Part shown: one piece after another, positions 24,384 through 32,698 of the stretch
How positions within the stretch are numbered: the first letter of the stretch is position 1
How the letters are laid out: every line of letters starts with the position of its first letter
Source of the DNA: Streptococcus suis
GTDB lineage: Bacteria > Bacillota > Bacilli > Lactobacillales > Streptococcaceae
Length of the DNA stretch: 64,000 nucleotides
NCBI RefSeq assembly: GCF_017601095.1
Contig: NZ_JAGFUX010000005.1
Coordinates: 62,001 to 126,000, forward strand
Direction of reading: 5' to 3'
Program-made: the position numbers and the translations under genes
Notes under the pieces: model-generated
Told to the model about the DNA's origin: nothing
Databases searched by the model: none
The model's input: only the letters and a program-made list of their open reading frames with translations

Positions 24384-25061
24384 CTAGTCTAACTTATTGA
24401 GCGTGACGTGAATAGTTGGTTCTGTTTCTAAGTCATATACTGCCTCTGAACTGTCAATAGGATTTCCCCACAAGATGACCTTATACTGACTGTTTTCCAA
24501 AATAAATCCAGGTGTAATCCGCCCACCGAGTCCAGTCATGCCTGGAAGAAGAGCTGCTATTTCACTCTCCGCATTCCGAATGATGAAATGATTAGGCTTG
24601 TACTCGACAAGGTCAGAAATTTTTGCAGTAAAGGTCTGGACTAGTCCATTTGCATCTTGGTTTTCATTTTGACGGAAGTCGTTTGTTACGGTAACGGTGC
24701 CATCGGCAGTAACGACCATATCAATTTGACGAGCTTGTTGGCTACTTCCTTGCCATGTTCCCACTAAGTCATTAGGGATACTGGTTGCTGGTAGGGTAAG
24801 GAGTTGACTATGGGTTGTTGTGCTACTTACAAGACTCTCAACTCCCTGTGAGCTTTGGCTTTCTTGATTCTGTTGACTTGTTTCTGTTGAAACGCTGCTT
24901 GATGTCGTCGTTTTCGTTAAGCTGGAAACGGTTGTTGAGCTCGTGCTGGTTTGTGTAGTGCTTGATTGAGTTGTCTGACTTTCTTGTTTTTTTGATGAGC
25001 AGGCTACCAATAAGCAACTAGCAGCTAGTAGGATGAGAGCGTTCATTGTAGTCTTTTTCAT
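24384..25061 (-). CDS. Lipoprotein with DUF6287-like domain
   Basis: 225 aa. Signal MKKTTMNALILLAASCLLVACSS with lipid-modified Cys21; a long Ser/Thr/Gln-rich spacer (about 22-95) then leads to a C-terminal domain starting IPNDLVGTWQGSSQQ, in the style of a small surface domain common in streptococcal lipoproteins (DUF6287-like, from memory). Function unknown. The start at 25061 gives an 8-base gap to GGAGG; an ATG two codons earlier is too close to it. The gene stands alone between converging and codirectional genes. Confidence 0.7.
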   Translation of the reverse strand: MKKTTMNALILLAASCLLVACSSKKQESQTTQSSTTQTSTSSTTVSSLTKTTTSSSVSTETSQQNQESQSSQGVESLVSSTTTHSQLLTLPATSIPNDLVGTWQGSSQQARQIDMVVTADGTVTVTNDFRQNENQDANGLVQTFTAKISDLVEYKPNHFIIRNAESEIAALLPGMTGLGGRITPGFILENSQYKVILWGNPIDSSEAVYDLETEPTIHVTLNKLD

Positions 25062-25166
25062 TTTCATTACCTCCAAATATAGATAAAGTATATCAGGAAA
25101 ACAATGCATCGTCAACACATTTTTTGTAATGTTTGTAATATATTTGTAACAAAAGAAATTTATTTG

Positions 25167-27659
25167 TTATCTATTTTTGAAAAATTCCTCTATATCTGCC
25201 TCTCGAATGCCAATCATAGGGTCGATGGTTAGCAGGTTGTCCACCGTCAGAATGTATTCTTTAGGGTGGGTGCTTGTCCTTTCTGGCTCTTCTTGTTCTA
25301 GAAGGGTCAGTTGTTGACGATCCCTTGTCTGTGAATCTGTGGCTGTTTGGGATAAGGATGGGCTTGTTATTGTGGGTTGGCTAGCTGGACTAGTTGGGCT
25401 TTCTTTCAACTCTGCCAGGCTATCTTTGCTTTCCTGCTCTGCTTTTTCCCCTTGGAAACGAGGGACCAGATAGGTTTTTCGGATCGTACCGGCGTTTTGA
25501 ACAGCAATCTGGTAGGCGCTGCTTTCACCGAGGAGAATCAATTTACTCTTTGAGCGGGTGATGGCCGTGTAGAGGAGGTTGCGCTGGAGCATCCGGCTGC
25601 TGGAATGGGTCAGGGGCAGAATGACTACTTGAAATTCACTCCCTTGGGACTTGTGAATGGACATGGCATAGGCTAGGCTGATTTTATACCATTCATTTCG
25701 TGGGTAAGTGACCTCGTTGCCGTCGAAGTTGATGGTCAGTTCATCCTGCTTGGAGTCGGTATACTTAGCGGGTAAGAGGTCGGTGATGTAGCCCAAATCT
25801 CCGTTGAAGACGTTGGCTTCGGCATCGTTGACAAGGTGGATGACGCGGTCTCCTTGGCGAAATGCTAGGTCATTGTGGAGGAATTCAAGTGTGCCTTCTT
25901 CCTTGGGATTGAGCAAGGCTTGAGTGATGGTGTTGAGCTGGTCAATACCTGCAGCCCCCTTGTACATGGGGGCCAGAATCTGCACCTCTGAGGCTGGGAT
26001 GCCCGATTTGACGGCTGCGCTGACAATCCGTTCAATCATAGCAGGAATCTGCTGGTTGCTGGCTTCGAAGTAGGACCTGTCTGGTTTCTTTTCCCGGAAG
26101 TCTTGCGGTAGGGCTCCTTGGCGGATGTGGCTGGCTAGGGTGACGATAGTAGAATCATCTGACTGGCGGTAAATCCGTTCCAGGGTGATGCTGGGTAGCT
26201 GTTCAATCTTTAGGAGGTCGGCAAGGACCTGACCAGGACTGACAGAAGGGAGTTGTTCGGCATCACCAACAATCAGCACTTGGGTATTTGAGGAGATGTT
26301 TTGAAAGAGCTGGTTGGCCAGCCAGGTATCAACCATCGAAAACTCATCAATGATGATAAATTCAGCATCTAGATAGTCGTCACGGTAGGTCTCTTCTTGG
26401 CCTTCTACTAAGCCGAGGTGGCGGTGGATGGTTGCTGCCGGCAAGCCTGTTAACTCGTTCATCCGTCTGGCTGCCCGACCTGTTGGAGCAGCCAGTAAGA
26501 TGGGGGAGTCGTCCCGTTTTTGGGTCAAATCAATTTGGTGTAAGATGGCATAGACAGCGATAATTCCATTGATAACCGTTGTTTTTCCTGTCCCTGGTCC
26601 CCCTGTTAAAATAAAGACGGGGTGGCTGATGGCTTTACGAATGGCATCCTTTTGGATGGCATCATACTGGATCTTGGCCATCTCTTCAAATTCCTTGATG
26701 GCCAGATCAATCTCTTCTCTCGAAAAGGTCTTGGTAGAAGATTTGGTCAGTAGGCGGTGGAGGTTTTTATGGATGCCCTCTTCTGCAAAATAGAGGCTAT
26801 TATCAAAGAGTTTGGTCCCTACTTGCTGGATTTTTCCTTCCTGTAAGAGATGAGTGATTTCCTGGGCAAGGCCTGTGGGATCCAATTCAGTTGGGCGGGC
26901 TGCCTCGAGTAGGTCCAAGCTATGCTCTAAGAGTGCGCGTGCTTCGATATAGGTGTCTCCGCTCTCTAGGGATTGCTGCAAGAGGGTGTAGAGTAAGCCG
27001 GCCCGATAGCGCTGGGGAGACTGGCTGTCAATTCCCAGATTTTCTGCCATTCGGTCTGCCAATGTAAAGCCCATCCCTTGTACATCTTCAACCAGCTGGT
27101 AGGGATTTTCTTCAAGGACAGATAGGGTATTTTCCTTGTAGATTTCATGGATTTGGAATGCCAGCTTGTTTGGAATGCCGTATTCTGCTAAGCGTGAGAG
27201 AATCATCTCGGTGCCATAGTTGAGACGGAGCTTTTCTAGAAAGGCTTGGCGGTTGGCAGTCGATAGTCCGTTGATTTGGGTTAGTTTTTCAGGCTCTGCC
27301 AAAATCTTGTCAATGGTATCTTCTCCATAGAGTTGGACGATTTTCTCTGCCGTTTTGCGTCCAATTCCCTTGAAATGGTCGCTGGAGAAATACTTGACCA
27401 AACCAGCAGATGTGGGCTTGCTCCGCTCGTAGCGAGAAATTTGAAGCTGCTGGCCGTATTTGGGATGGGTGACCAGATTGCCATAGAAACGATAGTCCTC
27501 TCCCTCGATGACATCTGCCATGGTTCCTGTGACAATGATTTCATAGTCATCATAGTCAGCATCGGTTTCATCAATTTCCAAGAGAAGGATTTTATAAAAG
27601 TTTGCCGGATTTTCAAAAATGATTCGGTCGATGCTTCCGGTGAAATAGTATTCTGTCAT
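25167..27659 (-). CDS. recD2: SF1B DNA helicase RecD2
   Basis: 830 aa. The N-terminal OB/helix-hairpin-helix region (GIGRKTAEKIVQLYG, INGLSTANRQAFLEKL) and SF1B helicase core are in the usual order: Walker A GGPGTGKTTV (about residue 350), motif II IIIDEFSMVD, VLIVGDAEQLPSV, and the motif V/VI region SIHKSQGSEFQVVILPL and LLYTAITRSKSKLILLG. RecD2 acts in DNA repair and replication-fork maintenance without RecBC. The C-terminal tail after [13 protein letters not shown] is low-complexity Ser/Thr-rich (about 730-790), ending in a small conserved helix. Within the tail a 28-bp segment (25431-25458) is identical to one in rnhC. It lies downstream of lepB but beyond a terminator-like hairpin. Confidence 0.92.
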   Translation of the reverse strand: MTEYYFTGSIDRIIFENPANFYKILLLEIDETDADYDDYEIIVTGTMADVIEGEDYRFYGNLVTHPKYGQQLQISRYERSKPTSAGLVKYFSSDHFKGIGRKTAEKIVQLYGEDTIDKILAEPEKLTQINGLSTANRQAFLEKLRLNYGTEMILSRLAEYGIPNKLAFQIHEIYKENTLSVLEENPYQLVEDVQGMGFTLADRMAENLGIDSQSPQRYRAGLLYTLLQQSLESGDTYIEARALLEHSLDLLEAARPTELDPTGLAQEITHLLQEGKIQQVGTKLFDNSLYFAEEGIHKNLHRLLTKSSTKTFSREEIDLAIKEFEEMAKIQYDAIQKDAIRKAISHPVFILTGGPGTGKTTVINGIIAVYAILHQIDLTQKRDDSPILLAAPTGRAARRMNELTGLPAATIHRHLGLVEGQEETYRDDYLDAEFIIIDEFSMVDTWLANQLFQNISSNTQVLIVGDAEQLPSVSPGQVLADLLKIEQLPSITLERIYRQSDDSTIVTLASHIRQGALPQDFREKKPDRSYFEASNQQIPAMIERIVSAAVKSGIPASEVQILAPMYKGAAGIDQLNTITQALLNPKEEGTLEFLHNDLAFRQGDRVIHLVNDAEANVFNGDLGYITDLLPAKYTDSKQDELTINFDGNEVTYPRNEWYKISLAYAMSIHKSQGSEFQVVILPLTHSSSRMLQRNLLYTAITRSKSKLILLGESSAYQIAVQNAGTIRKTYLVPRFQGEKAEQESKDSLAELKESPTSPASQPTITSPSLSQTATDSQTRDRQQLTLLEQEEPERTSTHPKEYILTVDNLLTIDPMIGIREADIEEFFKNR

Positions 27660-27673
27660 AGTCTTTCCTTACG

Positions 27674-27699
27674 AAAAAATCACAAGCGAACTTGTGATT
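27674..27699 (-). terminator. lepB-recD2 intercistronic terminator
   Basis: On the minus strand AATCACAAG, TTCG loop and CTTGTGATT are followed by TTTTTCG. The stem overlaps the lepB stop codon. It should reduce transcription into recD2. Confidence 0.7.
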
Positions 27700-28309
27700 A
27701 CTGAACGGTACCAATTCGGTTGAATGGCCAGATGCGTAGCTTGATTTCCCCTTCGATCTGGTCAGCAGAGAAGGTGCCCACATGACGGCTATCCTGTGAT
27801 ACCAGACGATCATCTCCTAGTAAGAAATACTGATTTTCGGGTACTTGGATGGTAAAGCTTGCGTACTTGTTGGCATCCATGGTAAAGGCTGTTGATTCAA
27901 GAGCAAGGGCTTGAAAATTCGCGTTATAAGAGTAAACGGACTGGAGCTTGTCTTGGCTGTAAGCTGCCAAATACTGGTCCAAGTAAGGCTCATCCACTTC
28001 TTGGTCGTTGATGTAGAGGACATCATTTTCATAACGGATGGTGTCGCCTGGCATCCCGATGACCCGTTTGACAATCAGTTTTTCCTTGCCATTGGTATCT
28101 GTCTCACTAGCTACAACCACATCAAAACGTTGAATGCTAGTTGTCCGTACCATGATCAAATGCTCTTGATCCAGAAGTGTCGGGTCCATGGAGTGGCCGT
28201 CAACCGTCACCGGGCTCCAAATATAGAGACGGCTCAAGATAAAACCGACGATAAAGAGGGTAAAGAGTCCCCATTCTGCTAAAAAGCCTGCAAATGACAA
28301 TTTTTTCAT
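27698..28309 (-). CDS. lepB: Signal peptidase I
   Basis: 203 aa. One N-terminal membrane anchor (about 10-30, FLAEWGLFTLFIVGFILS). Catalytic Ser40 in VDGHSMDPTL and general-base Lys81 in LIVKRVIGMPGD; box E is GDDRLVSQDSRHVG. It cuts signal peptides of Sec-exported proteins on the outer face of the membrane, and would serve the surface proteins in this window. The start lies 13 bases downstream of the rnhC stop, so both are in one operon. Confidence 0.94.
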   Translation of the reverse strand: MKKLSFAGFLAEWGLFTLFIVGFILSRLYIWSPVTVDGHSMDPTLLDQEHLIMVRTTSIQRFDVVVASETDTNGKEKLIVKRVIGMPGDTIRYENDVLYINDQEVDEPYLDQYLAAYSQDKLQSVYSYNANFQALALESTAFTMDANKYASFTIQVPENQYFLLGDDRLVSQDSRHVGTFSADQIEGEIKLRIWPFNRIGTVQ

Positions 28310-28322
28310 TTCAACGATTTCC

Positions 28323-29213
28323 TCATTTCACTAATTTTTGTGCTTTCTGTGTGTTGGCAAAGTGTAGTTTGGCAGTTTGGTTGAGACCAGCCATGCCATA
28401 GTCTTTTAAGATGCTGGCTGCGACTTGGTCGGACTTACTTCCGGCTCCAGAAGGTAGATTTTTCCCAACTAGTTGACCAAGCTGGACAAGATTTTCTAAA
28501 AACATACTTCTTGCAATGATAGAAGATACTGCAACTGCCAGATATTTGCCCTCAGCCTTTTCTTCTAGAGTGATGGGGTTGGCAAATTGATTAGCTTCCT
28601 TCTTCAGGTACTTTTGATAATTTTGACTGGAAGTGAAGGCGTCAATGATAATCTTCTCGGGCTGGACACCCTTTTGCAAGAGTAGGAAAATAGCCTGATT
28701 GTGCAGGGCGACTTTGACAGACACCGCATTGTAGCCTTGCTCGATGACTTCGTTGTATTTTTTCGGAGACAATAGCAGAGCTTGGTGGGGGATTTTTTCT
28801 TTTAAGAGAGGAGCGATTTGGCAGATTTTTTGGTCTGTCATTTTCTTAGAATCATCCACACCAAGCGACTTGAGAAAGGCATGGTCTTCTGGGCGGACAA
28901 AACTTGCAACGACTGCTAAACCTCCAAAATAAGACCCATTTCCAACCTCATCTGTCCCAATCATGGGCAGGTCTTGACCAGGACTGGTCGTCTGTCCAGA
29001 GCTTTCTTGCTCATAACCCCAGTGGCTGGCTTCCTGCTCTGCTTTTTCCCCTTGGAAAACGACCTTTCCGGAAGTATAGATAGATAGGCTGGCTCCATTC
29101 AGTTTGAAAAAGGCGCTGATATAGGGATTTTTACTCGGTGACTGATAAGCAGAGTAGTGACTGGCCATCTTGGTCGCTACTTGTGGAGAGACCTTTAGTA
29201 CGACTGTATTCAT
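28323..29213 (-). CDS. rnhC: Ribonuclease HIII
   Basis: 296 aa. An N-terminal TBP-like substrate-binding domain (about 1-80, including [19 protein letters not shown]) and a type 2 RNase H core: [15 protein letters not shown] gives the first acidic residues (Asp, Glu), DDSKKMTD the next, and [12 protein letters not shown] the last. It cleaves the RNA strand of RNA-DNA hybrids, removing R-loops and primers. First gene of rnhC-lepB-recD2, divergent from the oxidoreductase gene. Confidence 0.93.
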   Translation of the reverse strand: MNTVVLKVSPQVATKMASHYSAYQSPSKNPYISAFFKLNGASLSIYTSGKVVFQGEKAEQEASHWGYEQESSGQTTSPGQDLPMIGTDEVGNGSYFGGLAVVASFVRPEDHAFLKSLGVDDSKKMTDQKICQIAPLLKEKIPHQALLLSPKKYNEVIEQGYNAVSVKVALHNQAIFLLLQKGVQPEKIIIDAFTSSQNYQKYLKKEANQFANPITLEEKAEGKYLAVAVSSIIARSMFLENLVQLGQLVGKNLPSGAGSKSDQVAASILKDYGMAGLNQTAKLHFANTQKAQKLVK

Positions 29214-29302
29214 GTTTTTATTGTATCACAAATGCTGGTTAGAGTGTGCAGAAAACCTTGGTTTTTGCTATAGTAGAAGAAGCAAAAGAAAAGGAGATGT
29301 AG

Positions 29303-30286
29303 ATGGGACAAAAAGTGAACTTTCGCTGGGCGACTCTGGGAACAGGTATCATTGCCAATGAGTTGGTTCAGGCCTTGCAGGCTATGGGAGGAAATCTTTA
29401 TTCGGTAGCCAACCGTACCTATGACAAGGGTGTGGAATTTGCGCAAAAATATGGCATCGAGAAAGTTTATCAGGAAATCGATGAGGTCTTTGAGGATCCT
29501 GAAGTAGACATTATCTACATTTCAACGCCTCACAATACCCATATTAACTACTTACGCAGGGCCTTGGCAGCAGGCAAACATGTTCTTTGTGAAAAGTCTA
29601 TTACGCTTAATTCAGAAGAGTTGGCAGAAGCCATTCAGTTGGCAGAGGAAAACCAGGTCATCTTGGCAGAAGCCATGACCATTTTCCACATGCCAATCTA
29701 TCGTCAGTTGAGCGAAGTGGTGGCCAGTGGTAAGCTGGGAGAGTTGAAGATGATTCAGATGAACTTTGGCAGCTACAAGGAATACGACATGACCAACCGT
29801 TTTTTCAATAAGAACTTGGCAGGCGGTGCTCTTTTAGATATCGGTGTCTATGCTCTTTCCTTTGTCCGTTGGTTTATGACGGAAAAGCCAAGTCAGGTTT
29901 TGTCCCAGGTTAAGCTAGCTCCGACAGGTGTGGACGAGCAGGTAGGGATTTTGCTCAGTAATGATGCGGGTCAAATGGCGACCATCGCCCTGACCCTCCA
30001 TGCCAAACAGCCAAAACGAGGCACCATTGCCTATGACAAGGGCTACATCGAACTCTACGAGTATCCTCGTGGACAAAAGGCGGTTATTACCTATACCGAG
30101 GACGGCAGCCAGGAAGTCATCGAGATAGGCGAAATTGCCAAGGCCCTCTCTTATGAAGTGGCAGATATGGAGAAAGCTGTTGCAGGGATCGAAAATACCA
30201 TGCACCTAGCCTACACCCAAGATGTCATGGACATCATGACCCAACTCCGAAAAGAATGGGGCTTGGTTTATCCAGAGGAGGAATAG
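29303..30286 (+). CDS. Gfo/Idh/MocA family oxidoreductase
   Basis: 327 aa. The N-terminal Rossmann domain (WATLGTGIIANELVQALQ), YISTPHNTHINYLRRALAAGKHVLCEKS (the EKP-type motif as EKS) and the C-terminal alpha/beta domain with GGALLDIGVYAL are diagnostic of NAD(P)-dependent sugar or inositol dehydrogenases and trans-dihydrodiol dehydrogenase relatives. Cytoplasmic; substrate unknown. The ribosome binding site is AAAAGGAGATG and the start ATG 29303. No separate terminator follows, but the small RNA terminator at 30391-30420 can serve. Confidence 0.85.
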   Translation: MGQKVNFRWATLGTGIIANELVQALQAMGGNLYSVANRTYDKGVEFAQKYGIEKVYQEIDEVFEDPEVDIIYISTPHNTHINYLRRALAAGKHVLCEKSITLNSEELAEAIQLAEENQVILAEAMTIFHMPIYRQLSEVVASGKLGELKMIQMNFGSYKEYDMTNRFFNKNLAGGALLDIGVYALSFVRWFMTEKPSQVLSQVKLAPTGVDEQVGILLSNDAGQMATIALTLHAKQPKRGTIAYDKGYIELYEYPRGQKAVITYTEDGSQEVIEIGEIAKALSYEVADMEKAVAGIENTMHLAYTQDVMDIMTQLRKEWGLVYPEEE

Positions 30287-30317
30287 GAAAAACTGTTTTA
30301 GTTTTCTATAAGAAAAA

Positions 30318-30350
30318 TTTCAGTTTTGTTTAAGCAGATAGAACTATATT
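30318..30350 (+). promoter_or_regulatory. CiaR-type box and promoter of csRNA A
   Basis: TTTCAG-N5-TTTAAG (30318-30334), a 10-bp gap and TATATT (30345-30350). The CiaR direct repeat TTTAAG-N5-TTTAAG placed 10 bp before the -10 is the known arrangement in Cia-dependent small RNA promoters of streptococci. One base differs in the first half. Confidence 0.75.
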
Positions 30351-30355
30351 ATTTC

Positions 30356-30425
30356 TATCCTAAAATTTTTCTTTTTCATATAATCTCCTAGAAACACCCT
30401 TGACATAGTCAAGGGTGTTTCGTTT
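30356..30425 (+). ncRNA. Cia-dependent small RNA (csRNA A)
   Basis: About 70 nt predicted from the -10 to the terminator. It has an unstructured U- and C-rich region with CATATAATCTCCTA (30377-30390), complementary to a ribosome binding site and start codon, and ends in a hairpin AAACACCCTTGAC/GTCAAGGGTGTTT (30392-30420). This matches streptococcal csRNAs, which repress translation by base pairing. Twelve bases (30378-30389) are complementary to the leader of the VWA gene at 6094-6105. The exact 5' end is inferred. Confidence 0.7.
30391..30425 (+). terminator. csRNA A terminator
   Basis: A 13-bp stem with the 3-base loop ATA, followed by CGTTT. It also closes the upstream oxidoreductase gene. 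Confidence 0.8.
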
Positions 30426-30449
30426 ATTTGGATTGTTTCATAAGAGAGG

Positions 30450-30482
30450 ATTCAGCTTTCTTTAAGTTGGCTCGCTTATACT
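30450..30482 (+). promoter_or_regulatory. CiaR-type box and promoter of csRNA B
   Basis: ATTCAG-N5-TTTAAG (30450-30466), a 10-bp gap and TATACT (30477-30482). The spacing is identical to that of csRNA A. Confidence 0.75.
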
Positions 30483-30487
30483 AACTA

Positions 30488-30555
30488 TATCCTAACATTT
30501 TCTTTTTCATTCTCTCCTAAAACAAGCCCTGATTCAATCAGGGCTTGTTTTGTTG
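30488..30555 (+). ncRNA. Cia-dependent small RNA (csRNA B)
   Basis: About 65-70 nt. The single-stranded region CTTTTTCATTCTCTCCTA (30502-30519) is complementary to a ribosome binding site with ATG AAA AAG, the usual start of secreted and lipoprotein genes. The terminator hairpin is AAAACAAGCCCTGA/TCAGGGCTTGTTTT. Together with csRNA A it is a diverged tandem duplication of about 130 bp: box, -10, TCCTAA-ATTTTTCTTTTTCAT, CTCCTA and hairpin appear in the same order and spacing. Within the window the LysM-CHAP leader offers 8 contiguous pairs (AGGAGAGA) plus the start region. Confidence 0.7.
30519..30552 (+). terminator. csRNA B terminator (bidirectional)
   Basis: AAAACAAGCCCTGA (30519-30532) pairs with TCAGGGCTTGTTTT (30538-30551). 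A- and T-runs flank it, so it can also end the convergent DUF1801 gene on the minus strand. Confidence 0.85.
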
Positions 30556-30574
30556 TATAGTCTAGGCCAAATGC

Positions 30575-30937
30575 CTATCTCCAAAATTTGTCATAGCCCT
30601 TCTTCTCATCCATGTTAAAGGTGATGATAGTTCGGAGTAGGTCCCAGTTGACTTCCTGGTCTTCCTTAATTTTGAAGAGGTTTGAAGTCGCCTCGTAGCC
30701 CGCTTTCTCGATGTCCTGGGCAAAGGTTTCCATAGTAACCGTTTCGGGTGCGATGGAAATATGGGCCTTGGCAGCGGAGAAGCCGATGATAAATGTCCCG
30801 TCCATGATAAACATGGGCTGGTTCCATTTGATTTCTGTCGTCAGACTTGGAAACTCCTGCTGGATTTGGGCGAAGATTGTTGCCAGTTTGTCCTTCAAGA
30901 CAGGATTCTTGACCTTGTTCAAAAATTCTTGGAGCAT
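30575..30937 (-). CDS. DUF1801 (YdhG-like) family protein
   Basis: 120 aa. The order LNKVKNPVLKDKLATIFAQI, IKWNQPMFIMDGTFIIGFSAAKAHISIAPE and the C-terminal ITFNMDEKKGYDKFWR fits the small YdhG/DUF1801 proteins, called iron chaperone-like in some annotations by similarity to frataxin. Function unproven. Cytoplasmic, monocistronic. Confidence 0.75.
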   Translation of the reverse strand: MLQEFLNKVKNPVLKDKLATIFAQIQQEFPSLTTEIKWNQPMFIMDGTFIIGFSAAKAHISIAPETVTMETFAQDIEKAGYEATSNLFKIKEDQEVNWDLLRTIITFNMDEKKGYDKFWR

Positions 30938-30969
30938 GTGTGGTTCCTTTTTTTTTTATTTCATTCTAT

Positions 30970-30996
30970 CATAAAAGAGGAGCTAGCTCCTCTTTC
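30970..30996 (-). terminator. treC terminator
   Basis: The self-complementary AAAGAGGAGCT/AGCTCCTCTTT (30974-30995) is followed on the minus strand by TTTATGATAG. It lies directly after the treC stop. Confidence 0.7.
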
Positions 30997-30997
30997 A

Positions 30998-32623
30998 TTA
31001 TTTCACCAAAATCGCTAAGGCTTGATAAGGTTTTAAGGTAATTTTCTTACCGAGTTTGCTGTCAGGGTAGTTACTGATGAGGACTTGGCCGTGGGCGTAG
31101 TCGTCTGCCAGGTCTAATTCAACCTCTTCTGCAAAGAAATTGTTGAGGACCAACAGTTTTTCGTCATTTAGCAAGCGTTCAAAGGCATAGACTTTCTGGC
31201 TGTCCTTGTAGGCTGCCTTGTAGTCCCCTTCTGAAATCAGAGGAAGTTCTTTCCGCAGGCGAATGAGTTCTTGGTAGAAGGTAAAGATTGGACCTGTTTT
31301 TTCCTGCTCAACGTTAATTGTTTGGTAGGATTTGCCAGCTTTCAGCCAAGGAGTTACTGTTGAGAAGCCTGCATTGTCAGAAACATCCCATTGCATCGGA
31401 GTGCGGGAATTGTCGCGGGACTTGGCCTGGATAATCTTGAAGGCCTGCTCAGGTGTGTGGCCTTGATCCAAGAGCATTTGGTAGGCGTTGATAGATTCCA
31501 CATCGACATAGTCGTCCATGCTATCGTAGTCAGGGTCAATCATGCCGATTTCCTCGCCCATGTAGATGTAAGGCGTACCACGTGACAGGTGGATAGAGGC
31601 AGCCAGCATGGTCGCTCCTTCCTTGCGGAAATTCTCCACATCAACAAAGCGGTTGAGGGCACGAGGCTGGTCGTGGTTGTTGTAGAAAAGAGCATTCCAG
31701 CCATTTCCGATGGACATTTCTTCCCCCCAAGTGTGGAAGAGGCGCTTGAGTTCTTCAAAGTCGAAGTCCATGATGGTCCATTTTTGCCCGTCCTTGTAGT
31801 CCACTTTCAAGTGGTGGAAGTTGAAGGCCATGGACAATTCTTCCCGCTCAGGAGCTGTGTAGAGGATACAGTTTTCAATGGTGGTGGCAGACATTTCCCC
31901 GACGGTCATGAAGCCTTTTTCGCTACCAAAAGTGGCATTGTTCATCATCTTGAGGTAGTCGTGGGTGATCGGGCGGTCGGTGTAGGCTGGTTTACCGTCA
32001 TTGATTGGGCAGTCTTCGAGGACTTCGTCCTTACCAATCAGGTTAATGACATCGAAGCGGAAGCCTTTGACACCCTTATCTTTCCAGAAGTTGACCACCT
32101 TGAAGAGTTCTTCGCGGACATGTGGATTTCGCCAGTTGAGGTCGGCTTGGGTCACGTCAAAGAGGTGGAGGTAGTATTTTCCAGTCTCTCCAAAGGGAGC
32201 CCAGGCGTTGCCGCCAAACTTAGACACCCAGTCAGTTGGCTGGTCACGCAGGATAAAGAAATCCTGGTAGTATTTGTCGCCGGCTAGGGCTTTTTGGAAC
32301 CATTCGTGGTCGGTTGAGCAGTGGTTGAGGACCATGTCCAGCATGAATTCAATACCCAGCTCTTTACCGACTGTCACCATTTCTTCAAAGTCAGCCATGG
32401 TGCCAAAATCAGGATTGACAGCTGTATAATCAGAAATATCATAACCGTTGTCCCGTTGCGGACTTGGGTAGAAAGGATTGAGCCAGATCATGTCAATGCC
32501 TAATTCTTTTAGATAAGGGAGTTTTTCAATGATCCCACGCAGGTCGCCGACACCGTTCCCGGTTGTGTCCTTGTATGATTTGGGGTAGATTTGATAGACA
32601 ACTTTTCGTTTGTCAATAGTCAT
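30998..32623 (-). CDS. treC: Trehalose-6-phosphate hydrolase
   Basis: 541 aa, the usual length. GH13 family: YQIYPKSYKDTTGNGVGDL at the start, GFRFDVINLI with the nucleophile Asp, FMTVGEMSA with the acid/base Glu, and FYNNHDQPR with the conserved His-Asp. It splits trehalose 6-phosphate into glucose and glucose 6-phosphate in the cytoplasm. The start at 32623 (MTIDKRKVVYQIYPKSYK) matches family N-termini; the 13-codon extension upstream lacks support. It follows treP on the same strand. Confidence 0.94.
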   Translation of the reverse strand: MTIDKRKVVYQIYPKSYKDTTGNGVGDLRGIIEKLPYLKELGIDMIWLNPFYPSPQRDNGYDISDYTAVNPDFGTMADFEEMVTVGKELGIEFMLDMVLNHCSTDHEWFQKALAGDKYYQDFFILRDQPTDWVSKFGGNAWAPFGETGKYYLHLFDVTQADLNWRNPHVREELFKVVNFWKDKGVKGFRFDVINLIGKDEVLEDCPINDGKPAYTDRPITHDYLKMMNNATFGSEKGFMTVGEMSATTIENCILYTAPEREELSMAFNFHHLKVDYKDGQKWTIMDFDFEELKRLFHTWGEEMSIGNGWNALFYNNHDQPRALNRFVDVENFRKEGATMLAASIHLSRGTPYIYMGEEIGMIDPDYDSMDDYVDVESINAYQMLLDQGHTPEQAFKIIQAKSRDNSRTPMQWDVSDNAGFSTVTPWLKAGKSYQTINVEQEKTGPIFTFYQELIRLRKELPLISEGDYKAAYKDSQKVYAFERLLNDEKLLVLNNFFAEEVELDLADDYAHGQVLISNYPDSKLGKKITLKPYQALAILVK

Positions 32624-32661
32624 GGTTGTCTCGCTTTCTAATTGGTTACATAAAACAATCA

Positions 32662-32690
32662 TAGGAGGGGCAGAAAACCTGCACCTCCTA
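32662..32690 (-). other. treP-treC intercistronic hairpin
   Basis: TAGGAGG (32662-32668) pairs with CCTCCTA (32684-32690), and the inner GCAG with CTGC. There is no U-tract on the minus strand, so it is more likely an mRNA stabilising or processing hairpin than a terminator. Confidence 0.5.
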
Positions 32691-32698
32691 AGGATTGA

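Noticed and set aside
31589..32287. 232-codon open frame on the plus strand
   Set aside because: It is antisense to treC, whose reading is certain; no ribosome binding site and a Val/His-rich shadow composition.
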